From the NCBI RefSeq assembly GCF_023227875.1, contig NZ_JALOCH010000004.1, forward strand, positions 163,359-227,358: a stretch of DNA of 64,000 nt, given 5' to 3'. Under the pieces are notes generated by a model. The model searched no databases, was not told the origin of the DNA, and saw only the letters and a list, made by a program, of their open reading frames with translations. Positions 52,017-60,548 of this stretch are shown piece by piece. Position 1 is the first letter of the stretch; each line of letters begins with the position of its first letter. Both the position numbers and the translations under genes were made by a program. This DNA comes from Methanoregula sp. (GTDB lineage: Archaea > Halobacteriota > Methanomicrobia > Methanomicrobiales > Methanospirillaceae).

Positions 52017-52323
52017 GTCGCGCCTCCAGCGATACCAGCGTGGTCTGCATCCCGGACTCGTAGTTCTTCAGCCCGGCCAGGCGTGCCTCGTCCGATTCGA
52101 TCTCTTGTGTGTGCTGTCCCACAAACGCGCTGAGCCGTGAGTGCGAGACCAGCTCCCATTCATCGACCATCTGCTGGAACCGGCGGTCAAGGTACTCGTC
52201 CACCCGGCTCTCCACCGGCCGTGCAAGCGCGAGGTCTCCTTTCGCGCCCCGGAAAAAGTAATACACCATGAATAGGACGGCAATGAGGATGATGACGAGG
52301 ATGAGGAACGTCAGGAGGTCCAT
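51967..52323 (-). CDS. Membrane-anchored EW[DE]L coiled-coil protein (third paralogue)
   Basis: The 118 residues start with one membrane helix (about 3-25), then the shared unit VDEYLDRRFQQMVDEWELVS (about 40-60) and a C-terminal coiled coil (about 80-115) with TLVSLEARLDTLEKEL. It is a paralogue of the 73- and 105-residue proteins just upstream and the only one of the three with a membrane helix. It begins two bases after the preceding stop. Confidence 0.7.
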   Translation of the reverse strand: MDLLTFLILVIILIAVLFMVYYFFRGAKGDLALARPVESRVDEYLDRRFQQMVDEWELVSHSRLSAFVGQHTQEIESDEARLAGLKNYESGMQTTLVSLEARLDTLEKELARKGTAKK

Positions 52324-52324
52324 T

Positions 52325-52546
52325 TCAGAGCCTCCCCTTCAGTTTCCTGGCACGGTTTTCGAGCTCGTTCAGCTTGTCCGCGGCCGCGTGTTCGAACGCC
52401 TGGAGCCGGGGGATTTCCTGCTCGAGTGCGTACAGCCGTTCCGTGAATTCCGAGAGATCCGATCCCGTGGAGAGGTCCCATTCCCCGACAATGTATTTCA
52501 TCCGGCGGTCCACGTAGGCGTTGAGATAGGAGTCCATACCGATCAT
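52325..52546 (-). CDS. EW[DE]L coiled-coil protein (second paralogue)
   Basis: This 73-residue protein is almost only the shared unit: LNAYVDRRMKYIVGEWDLST (about 7-26), then DLSEFTERLYALEQEIPRL and a coiled coil LNELENRARKLKGRL. It has no membrane segment. It overlaps the upstream 105-residue gene by four bases and is followed by the membrane-anchored paralogue, so all three are probably made together and could form a mixed coiled-coil complex. Confidence 0.7.
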   Translation of the reverse strand: MIGMDSYLNAYVDRRMKYIVGEWDLSTGSDLSEFTERLYALEQEIPRLQAFEHAAADKLNELENRARKLKGRL

Positions 52547-52860
52547 AATGACTTCTCCATGGAGGTGATCAGGTCGTCCAGCTTCTGTGCTCGCGTCTCG
52601 ATCGCCATCTTCCCTGCATAGAGACTGCTGATCTCATCCGTTACCCGGGTGAGCCGGGTCGCGAGCCGGTCGAGATCGCTCTCGGTCACGAGGTCCCACT
52701 CCTCGATGATCGCGGCAAAGTGCTGGTCGAAATAATTGTCCAGCGACCTGTCGAACGTGGGGACCCGGGACTCGATCGCCCCGGGGATATGGGAGAACCT
52801 GTCCCAGAACGAATCCCCGGTCGCGTGCTGGTCCGGGTTCTGGTTGATAACCGGGTACAT
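52543..52860 (-). CDS. EW[DE]L coiled-coil protein (first paralogue)
   Basis: The 105-residue protein has a unique N-terminal part of about 38 residues, then LDNYFDQHFAAIIEEWDLVT (about 40-59), DLDRLATRLTRVTDEISSL and a helical end QKLDDLITSMEKSL. Aligned with its two neighbours the fixed positions are Y-x-D, E-W-[DE]-L, S-x-L and a heptad pattern after it. The ATG directly follows the stop of the 133-residue gene. Confidence 0.7.
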   Translation of the reverse strand: MYPVINQNPDQHATGDSFWDRFSHIPGAIESRVPTFDRSLDNYFDQHFAAIIEEWDLVTESDLDRLATRLTRVTDEISSLYAGKMAIETRAQKLDDLITSMEKSL

Positions 52861-53262
52861 TTATTTCACCTTCTTCTCTTGTTCATCCGCATTGGCGAGG
52901 AGGTTGTCCAGTTTTCTCGACTTCACGAGATGCTCGAGCCGTGTCAGCCGGGTCTCGAGGAGCTGTTCCTTTGCGAAGATATTCGTCTCAATGGTCCGGT
53001 TCTCGTCCTGGACCTCTTTGATCGCAGCGGTCTGCTCCGGGGAGAGCCGGGTGAACGGGAACCCTTTCTGGGCTTCGTGCTGCTGGAGGAGCTTGAGCTT
53101 GTCCTTCTCCAGTTCCAGTTCCGTTGTCCGGTTGGCCGTCTTCATGATCCGGATCTCGCGGAGCATGAAATACACGATCGCCATCCCGGCAACTACGACC
53201 ATTCCCAGGACAATGGTATCGTTGAACAAGGGTGCCTGTGACATCACTACATCGGTTGCCAT
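52861..53262 (-). CDS. Membrane-anchored coiled-coil protein of the EW[DE]L cluster
   Basis: The 133-residue protein has a short N-terminus, a membrane helix at about 17-34 (TIVLGMVVVAGMAIVYFML), then charged helical sequence with two coiled-coil stretches (about 40-66 and 85-120). It lacks the EWDL unit. The ATG at 53262 has GGTGA seven bases upstream; an ATG at 53244 is possible. It may anchor the soluble paralogues to the membrane; that is inference from gene order and topology. Confidence 0.65.
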   Translation of the reverse strand: MATDVVMSQAPLFNDTIVLGMVVVAGMAIVYFMLREIRIMKTANRTTELELEKDKLKLLQQHEAQKGFPFTRLSPEQTAAIKEVQDENRTIETNIFAKEQLLETRLTRLEHLVKSRKLDNLLANADEQEKKVK

Positions 53263-53297
53263 GATTTATTCACCACATTGCATACAAAAGAATTATT

Positions 53298-53807
53298 TCA
53301 GAGATCCTTACTGGATCCCTTCGTCTTCTTCACGGTTTTTTTCACCGTATCGGCGGTTTTTGCAGCAACCTTCCCTATCTTGTCGGATGCCTTCTTTGTC
53401 TCCTTCTTCACGGTCGCTGTTGCCTTTGCTGTCCCGGCTTTCACGTCCTTTGCAGTTTTCTTTGCCGCGGTATCGAGTTCCTTTGCACTCCTGGAGAGCG
53501 ATTTGTTGGCATCAGCTGCCACCTTCCTGATCTTCTCTTTGAAGGGGGGCGTCTTTATGACAAGGACTTCATCCTCGTCATTGAGGCCCAGCGTTTTGAG
53601 GTCCTCATCGCTTACGCGGACCTGCCCCTGCCGTACCATGGTATCCGCGATCACGGTGGTGGTAACGGATTTTTTAGTGGCCTCGTTGATGAGGTCCACC
53701 TGGCCCCCTTCGGGGATTCCCAGCTCCGGGAGGTGCGCGATATTGAGACGCACCCGGCCCTGGCTTGGGAACGCCCGCTTCTTGACGGTTAACCGGACTT
53801 CCTGCAT
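53298..53807 (-). CDS. Beta-barrel-like protein with a histone H1-like basic tail
   Basis: The first 85 residues contain two related strands units: SQGRVRLNIAHLPELGIPEG and RQGQVRVSDEDLKTLGLNDE, each followed by a valine-rich strand (GQVDLI and DEVLVI). This recalls AbrB or double-psi barrel domains such as the Cdc48 N-terminus. Residues 95-165 are Lys/Ala/Thr-rich without hydrophobic core (KKTAKDVKAGTAKATATVKK), like histone H1 or bacterial AlgP tails, and likely bind DNA or another polyanion. I start at ATG 53807. It is the first gene of the minus-strand cluster, separated by 35 bases from the next. Confidence 0.65.
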   Translation of the reverse strand: MQEVRLTVKKRAFPSQGRVRLNIAHLPELGIPEGGQVDLINEATKKSVTTTVIADTMVRQGQVRVSDEDLKTLGLNDEDEVLVIKTPPFKEKIRKVAADANKSLSRSAKELDTAAKKTAKDVKAGTAKATATVKKETKKASDKIGKVAAKTADTVKKTVKKTKGSSKDL

Positions 53808-53937
53808 AGAGGATAGACCGTCATGAAAGGGTAAATATCTTCCTGATTCCGGTATTTCCGGGCAATTATTCCTGTACCCGGGTTCCTGAAACACAGTTAT
53901 CTGGCAGGAAAACCAATACCCTTGCAACATTGGGGGA

Positions 53938-54879
53938 ATGTTTCTGACACAACCATGCGATCAGCCGGTCACCCAGCTCCATGTGAAACCAAAGATGACG
54001 GTGAACGAGCTCGTTGCGGCGATGGGACAGGCCGGCGCCTATAACGGGGGGTCGCTCTCCCGTGCCGCGGATATCTGGGAGCAGATGCTCAAAGATAAGG
54101 ACGCCACGAAATTCTTCGGGCTTGCCGGGGCAATGGTCCCCGCGGGTATGGGCGGGATCGTCTCCGACCTGATCAAAGCAGGCCACATCGATATTCTCGT
54201 CTCGACCGGTGCAAACCTCACGCACGACATTATCGAGGCGATCGGGTGCCATCACTTCCACGGCACTGCGTTCTGCAACGACATCGAGCTCCGGCACGAC
54301 GAGATCAACCGGATCTACGATGTCTACCTCCCCAACGATGCCTTCGAGCACTTCGAGGAGTTCATGCAGGGCGTGTTTGGCGAGCTCGAACCGAAATCCA
54401 CCATCTCCATTTCAGCACTCCTCGAACACATCGGGAAGCACACGAAGTCCGGCATACTCCATACCGCTGCACGGAACAAAATCCCCGTATACAACCCCGC
54501 TGTGCAGGACTCGATGATCGGCCTCCAGTACTGGCTCTTCTCGCAGACCAACAAGGTGACGGTCGATGCATTCGCCGACATGCCGGCGCTGATGGACCGG
54601 TGTTTCACCGCCAAGAACGCGGGGGCGATGCTCGTGGGCGGCGGCGTGCCCAAGAACTTCATCCTCCAGAGCATGCTGATGACCCCGAACGGGTTCAGTT
54701 ACGCGATCCAGCTGACCGGCGACCGGCCGGACCTTGGCGGGCTCTCGGGAGCAACGCTGGACGAGGCCCGGTCATGGGGCAAGATCACGGAAGAGGCACA
54801 GGCCGTAACGGTATACGGGGACGCAACGATCACCCTGCCCGTGCTGACCGCGGCGGTAATGGACAGGCTGGTACAATGA
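53938..54879 (+). CDS. dys: Deoxyhypusine synthase
   Basis: DHS transfers the aminobutyl group of spermidine to a Lys of the translation factor aIF5A. Of 313 residues, the NAD-binding segments LAGAMVPAGMGGIVSDLI and VSTGANLTHDIIEAIG are clear, and the catalytic Lys is in DEARSWGKITEEA. The AIGCHHFHG His set is typical of archaeal members. Its stop overlaps the pyrF ATG by four bases. The opposite-strand cluster is divergent from it. Confidence 0.94.
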   Translation: MFLTQPCDQPVTQLHVKPKMTVNELVAAMGQAGAYNGGSLSRAADIWEQMLKDKDATKFFGLAGAMVPAGMGGIVSDLIKAGHIDILVSTGANLTHDIIEAIGCHHFHGTAFCNDIELRHDEINRIYDVYLPNDAFEHFEEFMQGVFGELEPKSTISISALLEHIGKHTKSGILHTAARNKIPVYNPAVQDSMIGLQYWLFSQTNKVTVDAFADMPALMDRCFTAKNAGAMLVGGGVPKNFILQSMLMTPNGFSYAIQLTGDRPDLGGLSGATLDEARSWGKITEEAQAVTVYGDATITLPVLTAAVMDRLVQ

Positions 54880-55526
54880 CCGAACTGATCCTTGCGCTTG
54901 ACGTGACCGAGAAGAAGAAGGCGCTCGCTATTGCAGAGGCCTGCGCCCCGCACCTCGACGCGATCAAGCTCGGGTACCCACTCATCCTCTCCTCCGGCCT
55001 CTCGATCGCAGGAGAACTGGAAGAGCTGGACCGGCCCCTCATCGCGGACTTCAAGGTCGCCGACATCCCCAACACGAACCGGCTGATCGCGGAGCAGGTC
55101 TTCGATGCCGGCTTCTCCTCCATTATCTGCCACGGGTTCACCGGGGGGGATGCGATACAGGCCTGCGTGGACGTGGCCTCCGACTACGGGGGCGCATGCT
55201 TCGTGGTGGCAGAGATGAGCCACCCCGGCGCCACCGCATTCTTCCACGGGGGGACCGCCGAGAAGATCGCCGCGCTTGCGGTGGAGTGCGGGGCGGACGG
55301 GATCATCGCCCCGGCAACGCGCCCCGAACGGGTCAAAATCCTGCGGGGAATTGTGGGCAGCCGCAAGATCCTCTCGCCCGGGGTGGGTGCACAGGGCGGG
55401 GATGCACAGGCCGTCGCGAAGCTCGTGGACGGGATCATTGTGGGACGCGCAATTTATCAGGCAACCGACCCGGTTACTGCGATAACAGCATTTTCAATGG
55501 TCCGTCAGGGCGTAAAGATTTATTAA
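54876..55526 (+). CDS. pyrF: Orotidine 5'-phosphate decarboxylase
   Basis: PyrF makes UMP from OMP. The 216-residue TIM barrel shows LALDVTEKKKA, DAIKLGYPLIL and the catalytic set LIADFKVADIPNTN (D-x-K-x-x-D), plus the phosphate-binding GVGAQGGDAQ and DGIIVGRAIYQA. The size is that of the archaeal enzyme. It is translationally coupled to dys by ATGA, although the two reactions are unrelated. Confidence 0.95.
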   Translation: MTELILALDVTEKKKALAIAEACAPHLDAIKLGYPLILSSGLSIAGELEELDRPLIADFKVADIPNTNRLIAEQVFDAGFSSIICHGFTGGDAIQACVDVASDYGGACFVVAEMSHPGATAFFHGGTAEKIAALAVECGADGIIAPATRPERVKILRGIVGSRKILSPGVGAQGGDAQAVAKLVDGIIVGRAIYQATDPVTAITAFSMVRQGVKIY

Positions 55527-55640
55527 TAACCTCCAAATTCTGACCAGATCCGGATATCCCCGCTATATAAACCATGAATCCCGCATTGGCTGGATCTCCT
55601 TGGTCTAAATATTTATTAAGGACATGTGCGATGTTATAGT

Positions 55641-56003
55641 ATGGAATGGACCGCAGAACAACGAAAACTGGCAGAGCACTACAAGACATTATCCGACATT
55701 CCTGAGACAGAACGTAAATACAAGTGCCACACCTGCCACCTCATCGTCGAGGAGAACCCGTGTCCGAACTGCGGCGAGACACACCTCGAACTCATGTGCC
55801 CCCTTGACCACTGCCACTGCACCCACGAAGTGATCTCGGGGATCGAGTACTGCCCGCTCTGCGGCCAGGCGGTCTGCCCCGAGTGCGGCTCCCACGATGT
55901 CACCCAGATCAGCCGGGTCACCGGTTACCTGCAGGACGTTTCCGGCTGGAATGCCGGCAAGCAGCAGGAACTCAAAGACCGCACGCGCTATTCTGTTGCA
56001 TGA
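55641..56003 (+). CDS. Stand-alone zinc-ribbon and glycyl-radical domain related to anaerobic RNR
   Basis: The 120-residue protein has two to three zinc ribbons (CHTC/CPNC, then CPLCGQAVCPEC). Its end, ISRVTGYLQDVSGWNAGKQQ, matches the C-terminus of class III ribonucleotide reductase NrdD, where the Gly of RVxGY carries the radical. The catalytic barrel is absent. It may supply or repair a glycyl-radical domain, as YfiD does for pyruvate formate-lyase, or be one part of a split enzyme; no other part is in the window. It is coupled by ATGA to the CbiZ fusion gene. TATA element AATATTTATTA near 55606-55616. Confidence 0.75.
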   Translation: MEWTAEQRKLAEHYKTLSDIPETERKYKCHTCHLIVEENPCPNCGETHLELMCPLDHCHCTHEVISGIEYCPLCGQAVCPECGSHDVTQISRVTGYLQDVSGWNAGKQQELKDRTRYSVA

Positions 56004-56887
56004 GATATTACCTGGACGCCAGCACTCTTTTCATCCGCGGACCGTTCCGCGCAGCCAGTACCGGCATTGCCGGGGGCATCCGTTCGGTTGACACGCTCTT
56101 TAACCACACCGTGCCTGCCGACTGGCAGAGCGATCATCCTGAGAGAGAACTCGAACTGGTCGCCGCCGCTGCCGGGATCGACCCGGAATTCTTCGGCCTC
56201 CTGACTGCGGTCCCCGTGCAGCAGGCCTGCGTGCTCCAGTATGATTTCATCACGGTCTTCATCACGGCCGGCATCCGCCGTGAACCACCGGCAACCGCGG
56301 GCACGATCAACATCATGGTGACAAGCCACGAAGGCATGGAGGATGCGGCCCTGCTCGAGACGGTCATGGTCGCGACCGAGGCAAAGGCCGAGGCACTAAT
56401 CGACCTTGATCTCCCGGCCACCGGCACACCCACGGACGCCGTGATCGCTGCCTCCGAAGGGGAGATACGACACCGGTATGCCGGCCGGATTACTGAAGCC
56501 GGCCTCCGGGTCCGGGAGGCCGTGCTCCACGGGATACCTAAAGCGCTCGGGCATCACGATGCCGAGGTCAGGCCGGACAGCCCGGCCTTCCTCATCTTCA
56601 GCCGGCTCCAGGGCGGGCACTGGATCGAGTGGTCCCCAAACGAGTGCCGGTATTATCCCTGCCATTTCAAGGGCCAGTCCTGCGATTTCTGTTACTGCCC
56701 GTTCTATCCCTGCAAAGACGAGAGTCTCGGGCAGTGGGTTGAGAGCTTAAACGGGGGAAAGGTCTGGAACTGCGCCACCTGCACGCTCGTGCACGAGCCG
56801 GCAGTTGCGGACTATTACAGGAAATTCCCAAACGCTTCACGTGAGGAGCTGATGCAGCTGCACGGGAAGATCAAAGGCATACAATAA
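56000..56887 (+). CDS. cbiZ: CbiZ adenosylcobinamide amidohydrolase fused to a cysteine-rich domain
   Basis: CbiZ removes the side chain of adenosylcobinamide so that archaea can salvage corrinoids. Residues 1-205 match the family: ASTGIAGGIRSVDTLFNHTV near the start, INIMVTSHEGMEDAALLETV in the middle, and TPTDAVIAAS. Residues 215-295 form the cysteine-rich small domain (PF04071 type) with CRYYPCHFKGQSCDFCYCPF, YPCKD and WNCATCTLVHEP. Fusion of the two occurs in several methanogens. The start overlaps the upstream glycyl-radical-domain gene by four bases. Confidence 0.88.
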   Translation: MRYYLDASTLFIRGPFRAASTGIAGGIRSVDTLFNHTVPADWQSDHPERELELVAAAAGIDPEFFGLLTAVPVQQACVLQYDFITVFITAGIRREPPATAGTINIMVTSHEGMEDAALLETVMVATEAKAEALIDLDLPATGTPTDAVIAASEGEIRHRYAGRITEAGLRVREAVLHGIPKALGHHDAEVRPDSPAFLIFSRLQGGHWIEWSPNECRYYPCHFKGQSCDFCYCPFYPCKDESLGQWVESLNGGKVWNCATCTLVHEPAVADYYRKFPNASREELMQLHGKIKGIQ

Positions 56888-56986
56888 AACCGGTTTTTCA
56901 AATCCCTATTATAACCGGATTACAGAAAAAAGATTGTTCCTTAATGCTCAGGTGATATTATTGCCCGACTAAAAGAGTGGTTTCAA

Positions 56987-57181
56987 TCACTCTTTTACGC
57001 CAAGAGCGGCGAGGAGCTCGGCAAGGGGGATGCCGTGGGCCTCGGCGGCTTCGCGGATGGTCTCACCACGGGCGATTGCACACCCGACACAGCCCATACC
57101 GAACTTGAAGAGTGCTTCTGTTGCCTCGGGTTTTGCCTTGAGGAGATCGTAGATCGTGCTGTCAGCAGTGATTTCAGACAT
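56987..57181 (-). CDS. DUF1858 redox-disulfide domain protein
   Basis: The 64-residue protein is one DUF1858 domain: TIYDLLKAKPEATEALFKFG, then MGCVGCAIARGETIREAAEA with the CxxC pair. This is the domain associated with hybrid-cluster proteins and proposed to undergo thiol-disulfide exchange. It stands alone between the CbiZ fusion and RPA genes. A GTGA/TTT-rich region before 57181 is compatible with a short leader. Confidence 0.85.
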   Translation of the reverse strand: MSEITADSTIYDLLKAKPEATEALFKFGMGCVGCAIARGETIREAAEAHGIPLAELLAALGVKE

Positions 57182-57329
57182 AGTATCACTTAGTCAGCTT
57201 TGGGGTCAGATAAACTTCACGATAATGACTGTCCGGGCAGGGTGCATGGGGAGATGCAAAGCAACACTTTCACTACGCATGGTGACACACTTATGTCCAG
57301 AGGATTGCGACTTTTATAACTGGAGATGT

Positions 57330-58589
57330 ATGAAAATGGATTATTCCGAAGCAGCAAACAGAATCTCCCGAAAATTTGCACAAAGCGGACAGACCCCCGA
57401 TGTGAAGAAGATCGAGGGGAAACTCAAGAGGCTCGTGGATGAATTCGGCGTTCAGCCGTCAGAGGCGGAGCGGAGCGTAACAAGCGAGCTCGCAAAGGAG
57501 TTCAACCTCCCGGTCCCGGGTGCGGGCAGCGCCCCCGGCGGCGGAAAGGGTGGAGGCACCGAGGAGAAGAAGATCGCAGAGAGCGTGCCCGGCGAATGGG
57601 TGACCATCGAGGGAAAGATTGTTGCGCTCTCTGCCCCGGCGTCGCCGTCCATTGCCCAGAGCGGCATTATCGCGGATGACTCCGGCGCGATACGGTTCGT
57701 GGTCTGGGCAAAATCGAATGCGCCGGCTATGACGGATGGATCCTGGTACCGCATCGAATCTGCGGTCGTGGACGAGTTCAAAGGAGTTGCCAATCTCAAG
57801 GTCCATTCCGGTACAACGATTAAGGAGATCACAGACGACCGGTCGCTCATCCCGACACCTGCACCGATCAAGGATCTTCACCCGGGGATTGGAAATGTCC
57901 GGGCGAAGTTTATCCAGGAGTGGGACGCTTCACACGACCGGATGCTCCAATCCGGGCTTCTTGGCGACGAGACCGGGACGATCAAGTTCGTGATGTGGAA
58001 AGAGCCCGGCAAGGAGAGACTCGTGCCCGGCGCGGTGTACAACCTCTTCTATGCACAGGTGGACGAGTTCAATGGCCGGCTCTCCCTGAACCTGAACACG
58101 GCAACCATCCTGCAGGAAGAGGGCGAGATTGCGGTCACTGGCGGGGAGGCAACCATCACCGGCGCCATTGTCCACATCGCACCAGGTTCAGGTATCATCA
58201 AGCGCTGCCCGGTCGAGGGCTGCAACCGTGCCCTCTCACGCCAGAACTATTGCCCGGTCCACGAGATCCAGCCGAAGTTCATCTACGACCTGCGGATCAA
58301 GGGCTGGCTCGATGACGGGGAGAAGACCCACAACGTTTTGGTCCAGCGCGAGGTGGTGGAGTCGCTGACCGGAATCTCCCTTGCACAGGCACAGGAGATC
58401 GCGGAGAACAACCCGCTCGGCATGGACGAGGTCTTCCTCCAGATGCGGGACAAGGTGCTCGGCCGGTACATCACCTGCAGCGGCCGCGAGATCGACAACC
58501 GCCTGCTCGTCAATAAATGCGAGATCGTGAAGTTCAGTTCAGCGGACCATACTGCCTTGCTAAACCGGGCCGGGGGGGCACCATCATGA
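57330..58589 (+). CDS. Replication protein A-like single-strand DNA-binding protein
   Basis: The protein (419 residues) has a short N-terminal helical part, then OB folds at about 85-180 (ADDSGAIRFVVWAKSNAPAM) and 195-290 (GDETGTIKFVMWKEPGKERL), and a zinc-finger domain with CPVEGCNRALSRQNYCPVHE near 298-320. This is the euryarchaeal RPA type that protects single-stranded DNA in replication and repair. TATA box CTTTTATAAC at 57311-57320; GGAG at 57322-57325. ATG 57330 or 57336 may be used. Confidence 0.9.
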   Translation: MKMDYSEAANRISRKFAQSGQTPDVKKIEGKLKRLVDEFGVQPSEAERSVTSELAKEFNLPVPGAGSAPGGGKGGGTEEKKIAESVPGEWVTIEGKIVALSAPASPSIAQSGIIADDSGAIRFVVWAKSNAPAMTDGSWYRIESAVVDEFKGVANLKVHSGTTIKEITDDRSLIPTPAPIKDLHPGIGNVRAKFIQEWDASHDRMLQSGLLGDETGTIKFVMWKEPGKERLVPGAVYNLFYAQVDEFNGRLSLNLNTATILQEEGEIAVTGGEATITGAIVHIAPGSGIIKRCPVEGCNRALSRQNYCPVHEIQPKFIYDLRIKGWLDDGEKTHNVLVQREVVESLTGISLAQAQEIAENNPLGMDEVFLQMRDKVLGRYITCSGREIDNRLLVNKCEIVKFSSADHTALLNRAGGAPS

Positions 58590-59188
58590 GTACGAATGCA
58601 AAAGATATGCCGCCCCGCAGGGAAGGGGCCTTCGAGCGCGAGCCGGCACGCCGGGTCTTTGCCGCAGAACTGCGGGAATGCCGGTACCAGTTCAGGGAGG
58701 GCGAGGACGAGAAGAGCCCGACGTTCGTCCTGCTGCCAAGCGGCGAACGCTCGAACCGGATCTTCATTGTCGGTACCCTGACCGAGAAGACCCGGCAGGG
58801 CGAGCAGAACATCTTCTACCGGGGCCGCGTTGTCGATCCCACGGGCACGTTCTTCATCATGGCGGGGAGCTACCAGCCCGAGGCAATGCAGCAGCTGGCG
58901 AAGATCGAGACCCCCGCGTTCGTTGCGGTGATCGGGAAGCCCAGTCTGTACCAGAAACCGGACGGGGCGTGGCTCGTCTCGGTCCGGGTCGAGTCGATCA
59001 CGGTTGTAGACAAGGACACCCGGGACCTCTGGGTGCTGGACGCGGCAAAGCACACGCTGGACCGGGTCGATGCCTATGCAAAGGAACCGACACCGGACAT
59101 CCTGAAGGCAAAAGAGCAGTACCCCACGATCGATCCCTCGCTCTTCCGGAAGATCGCGTACGATGCGCTGGCGCAGATCAAGATGTAA
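58586..59188 (+). CDS. RPA-associated protein (COG3390 type)
   Basis: The 200-residue protein contains an OB-fold-like core RIFIVGTLTEKTRQGEQNIF followed by RGRVVDPTGTFFIMAGSYQP and ends with a helical domain. Archaeal genes of this type always follow an RPA gene and their products copurify with it in Haloferax, as I recall. Here the ATG overlaps the RPA stop by four bases. Its exact role beyond RPA function is not defined. Confidence 0.85.
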   Translation: MSTNAKDMPPRREGAFEREPARRVFAAELRECRYQFREGEDEKSPTFVLLPSGERSNRIFIVGTLTEKTRQGEQNIFYRGRVVDPTGTFFIMAGSYQPEAMQQLAKIETPAFVAVIGKPSLYQKPDGAWLVSVRVESITVVDKDTRDLWVLDAAKHTLDRVDAYAKEPTPDILKAKEQYPTIDPSLFRKIAYDALAQIKM

Positions 59189-59344
59189 GGAGAACTCCTT
59201 TTTTTATAACCAGGTGACTGCCCTGATCAATGGTCAGGCTCATCGCTTTTTTTAAAAAAAAGCCTGTTAGTCTTGGTAAGAATATTACCGGTTAAAAATG
59301 AGAATGAAATAATTTTTATATTGTAAATATTCATACATTTACAT

Positions 59345-60391
59345 ATGTTCCAATCAACCTCAAACAATCGGTATAGAATATGGATGATGATCCTGCTGCT
59401 CATCATAGCCGGTACAGCAGTATTGGCGCTGTCTCCCGTATCTGCAGAGAAACCGGTGGTGATAATCTTGGCGGAAGGGGATGGATCGTATTATCTGGGG
59501 GAAGAAGTGATATTCCGCGGGACGAATTCTGATTCCGATTCCACCTACCTCTTCATGACCGGGCCGGGCATCTCCGCGAGTGGCGGGAAACTCACTGCAC
59601 CTCACCAGAATGTTGTCAATGGAGATCCGGGTTCATTCGACACGGCAACAACAAAACCGGATCACTCCTGGGAGTATACCCTGTATACCTACAATCTTCC
59701 GCTTGATCCTGGATCATACACCATTCATGCCGTGAGCCAGCCACAAGCGAAAGATTGGTTCAACGATTTAACAACATATGGAACGACCAGTATCATCATT
59801 AAAAAACCGTTCATATCTGCCGTAGTCTCACCGTCATCAGTCCCGAGAGGACAGCCATTCACGGTCACCGGCATTGCGGAAGGGGATCCAACGGAGGTCC
59901 AGGTATGGATTATCGGCGGTAAATACGCGTATAATGCAATGGTTCCGGTAAACCCTGACGCATCATATGCTTTTAATGCCGGTACGCAAATCGCAGCAAA
60001 TCTTCCCACAGGACCGGCTTTTCTCATCGTCCAGCACCCGATGCAGAATAACCAGCATGATATCGTTGTCAGCGGGGAATTTGTCAAGAACCTCCTCCTC
60101 AACGAAGGGGGTTCAACGGACGGCATGAACATCTTCAAGATCAGCGGAACAGGAAGCCTGCAGGGCCTCGACACGGTACAGGCGCTCATTGCCGGTATCA
60201 GCGACTCCAATGTCGATGACTCCTATACAGAGATCCCGCTCATTGTTGATGGTACGGGCATTTCAGCACCGCAGGCACAAGCAGGAGCGCCTACCCCGAT
60301 CCCGCCACAGACCAAGCCATCCCCGCTTCAGTTTGCGCCAATCGGAGCACTTTTCCTGATCGTGGGAATTGCCGTGTGGCGCCGGCGTTAG
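59345..60391 (+). CDS. Surface protein with DUF3821-like domain and C-terminal anchor
   Basis: The 348-residue protein has a signal peptide (about 12-35, ending AEKP), a DUF3821-like domain (about 36-150) with EGDGSYYLGEEVIFRGTNSD, a second beta domain (about 153-285) with PSSVPRGQPFTVTGIAEGDP and TEVQVWII, and a C-terminal helix FAPIGALFLIVGIAVWRRR. The last helix with RRR suggests a membrane anchor or sorting signal. A clear TATA box TTTTTATATTG lies at 59312-59322, about 30 bases upstream. Confidence 0.8.
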   Translation: MFQSTSNNRYRIWMMILLLIIAGTAVLALSPVSAEKPVVIILAEGDGSYYLGEEVIFRGTNSDSDSTYLFMTGPGISASGGKLTAPHQNVVNGDPGSFDTATTKPDHSWEYTLYTYNLPLDPGSYTIHAVSQPQAKDWFNDLTTYGTTSIIIKKPFISAVVSPSSVPRGQPFTVTGIAEGDPTEVQVWIIGGKYAYNAMVPVNPDASYAFNAGTQIAANLPTGPAFLIVQHPMQNNQHDIVVSGEFVKNLLLNEGGSTDGMNIFKISGTGSLQGLDTVQALIAGISDSNVDDSYTEIPLIVDGTGISAPQAQAGAPTPIPPQTKPSPLQFAPIGALFLIVGIAVWRRR

Positions 60392-60548
60392 GACGCCATT
60401 TTTTCAGGAGTGGGGATTAGCGGTTTTCATCCTGGATTTGATGCGTATACACGCCCATCTCCCAGTTTACTTTTTCATCCTCATACATTTATTCAAGAAT
60501 GTTTATCCACATGCCGGTGCAACCTGATCCTGTTATCGGGTGGTTACC

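Noticed and set aside
54246..54875. A long plus-strand frame continuous with pyrF but starting inside dys
   Set aside because: The first 210 codons are an out-of-frame reading of deoxyhypusine synthase; pyrF itself starts at 54876 in an ATGA overlap.
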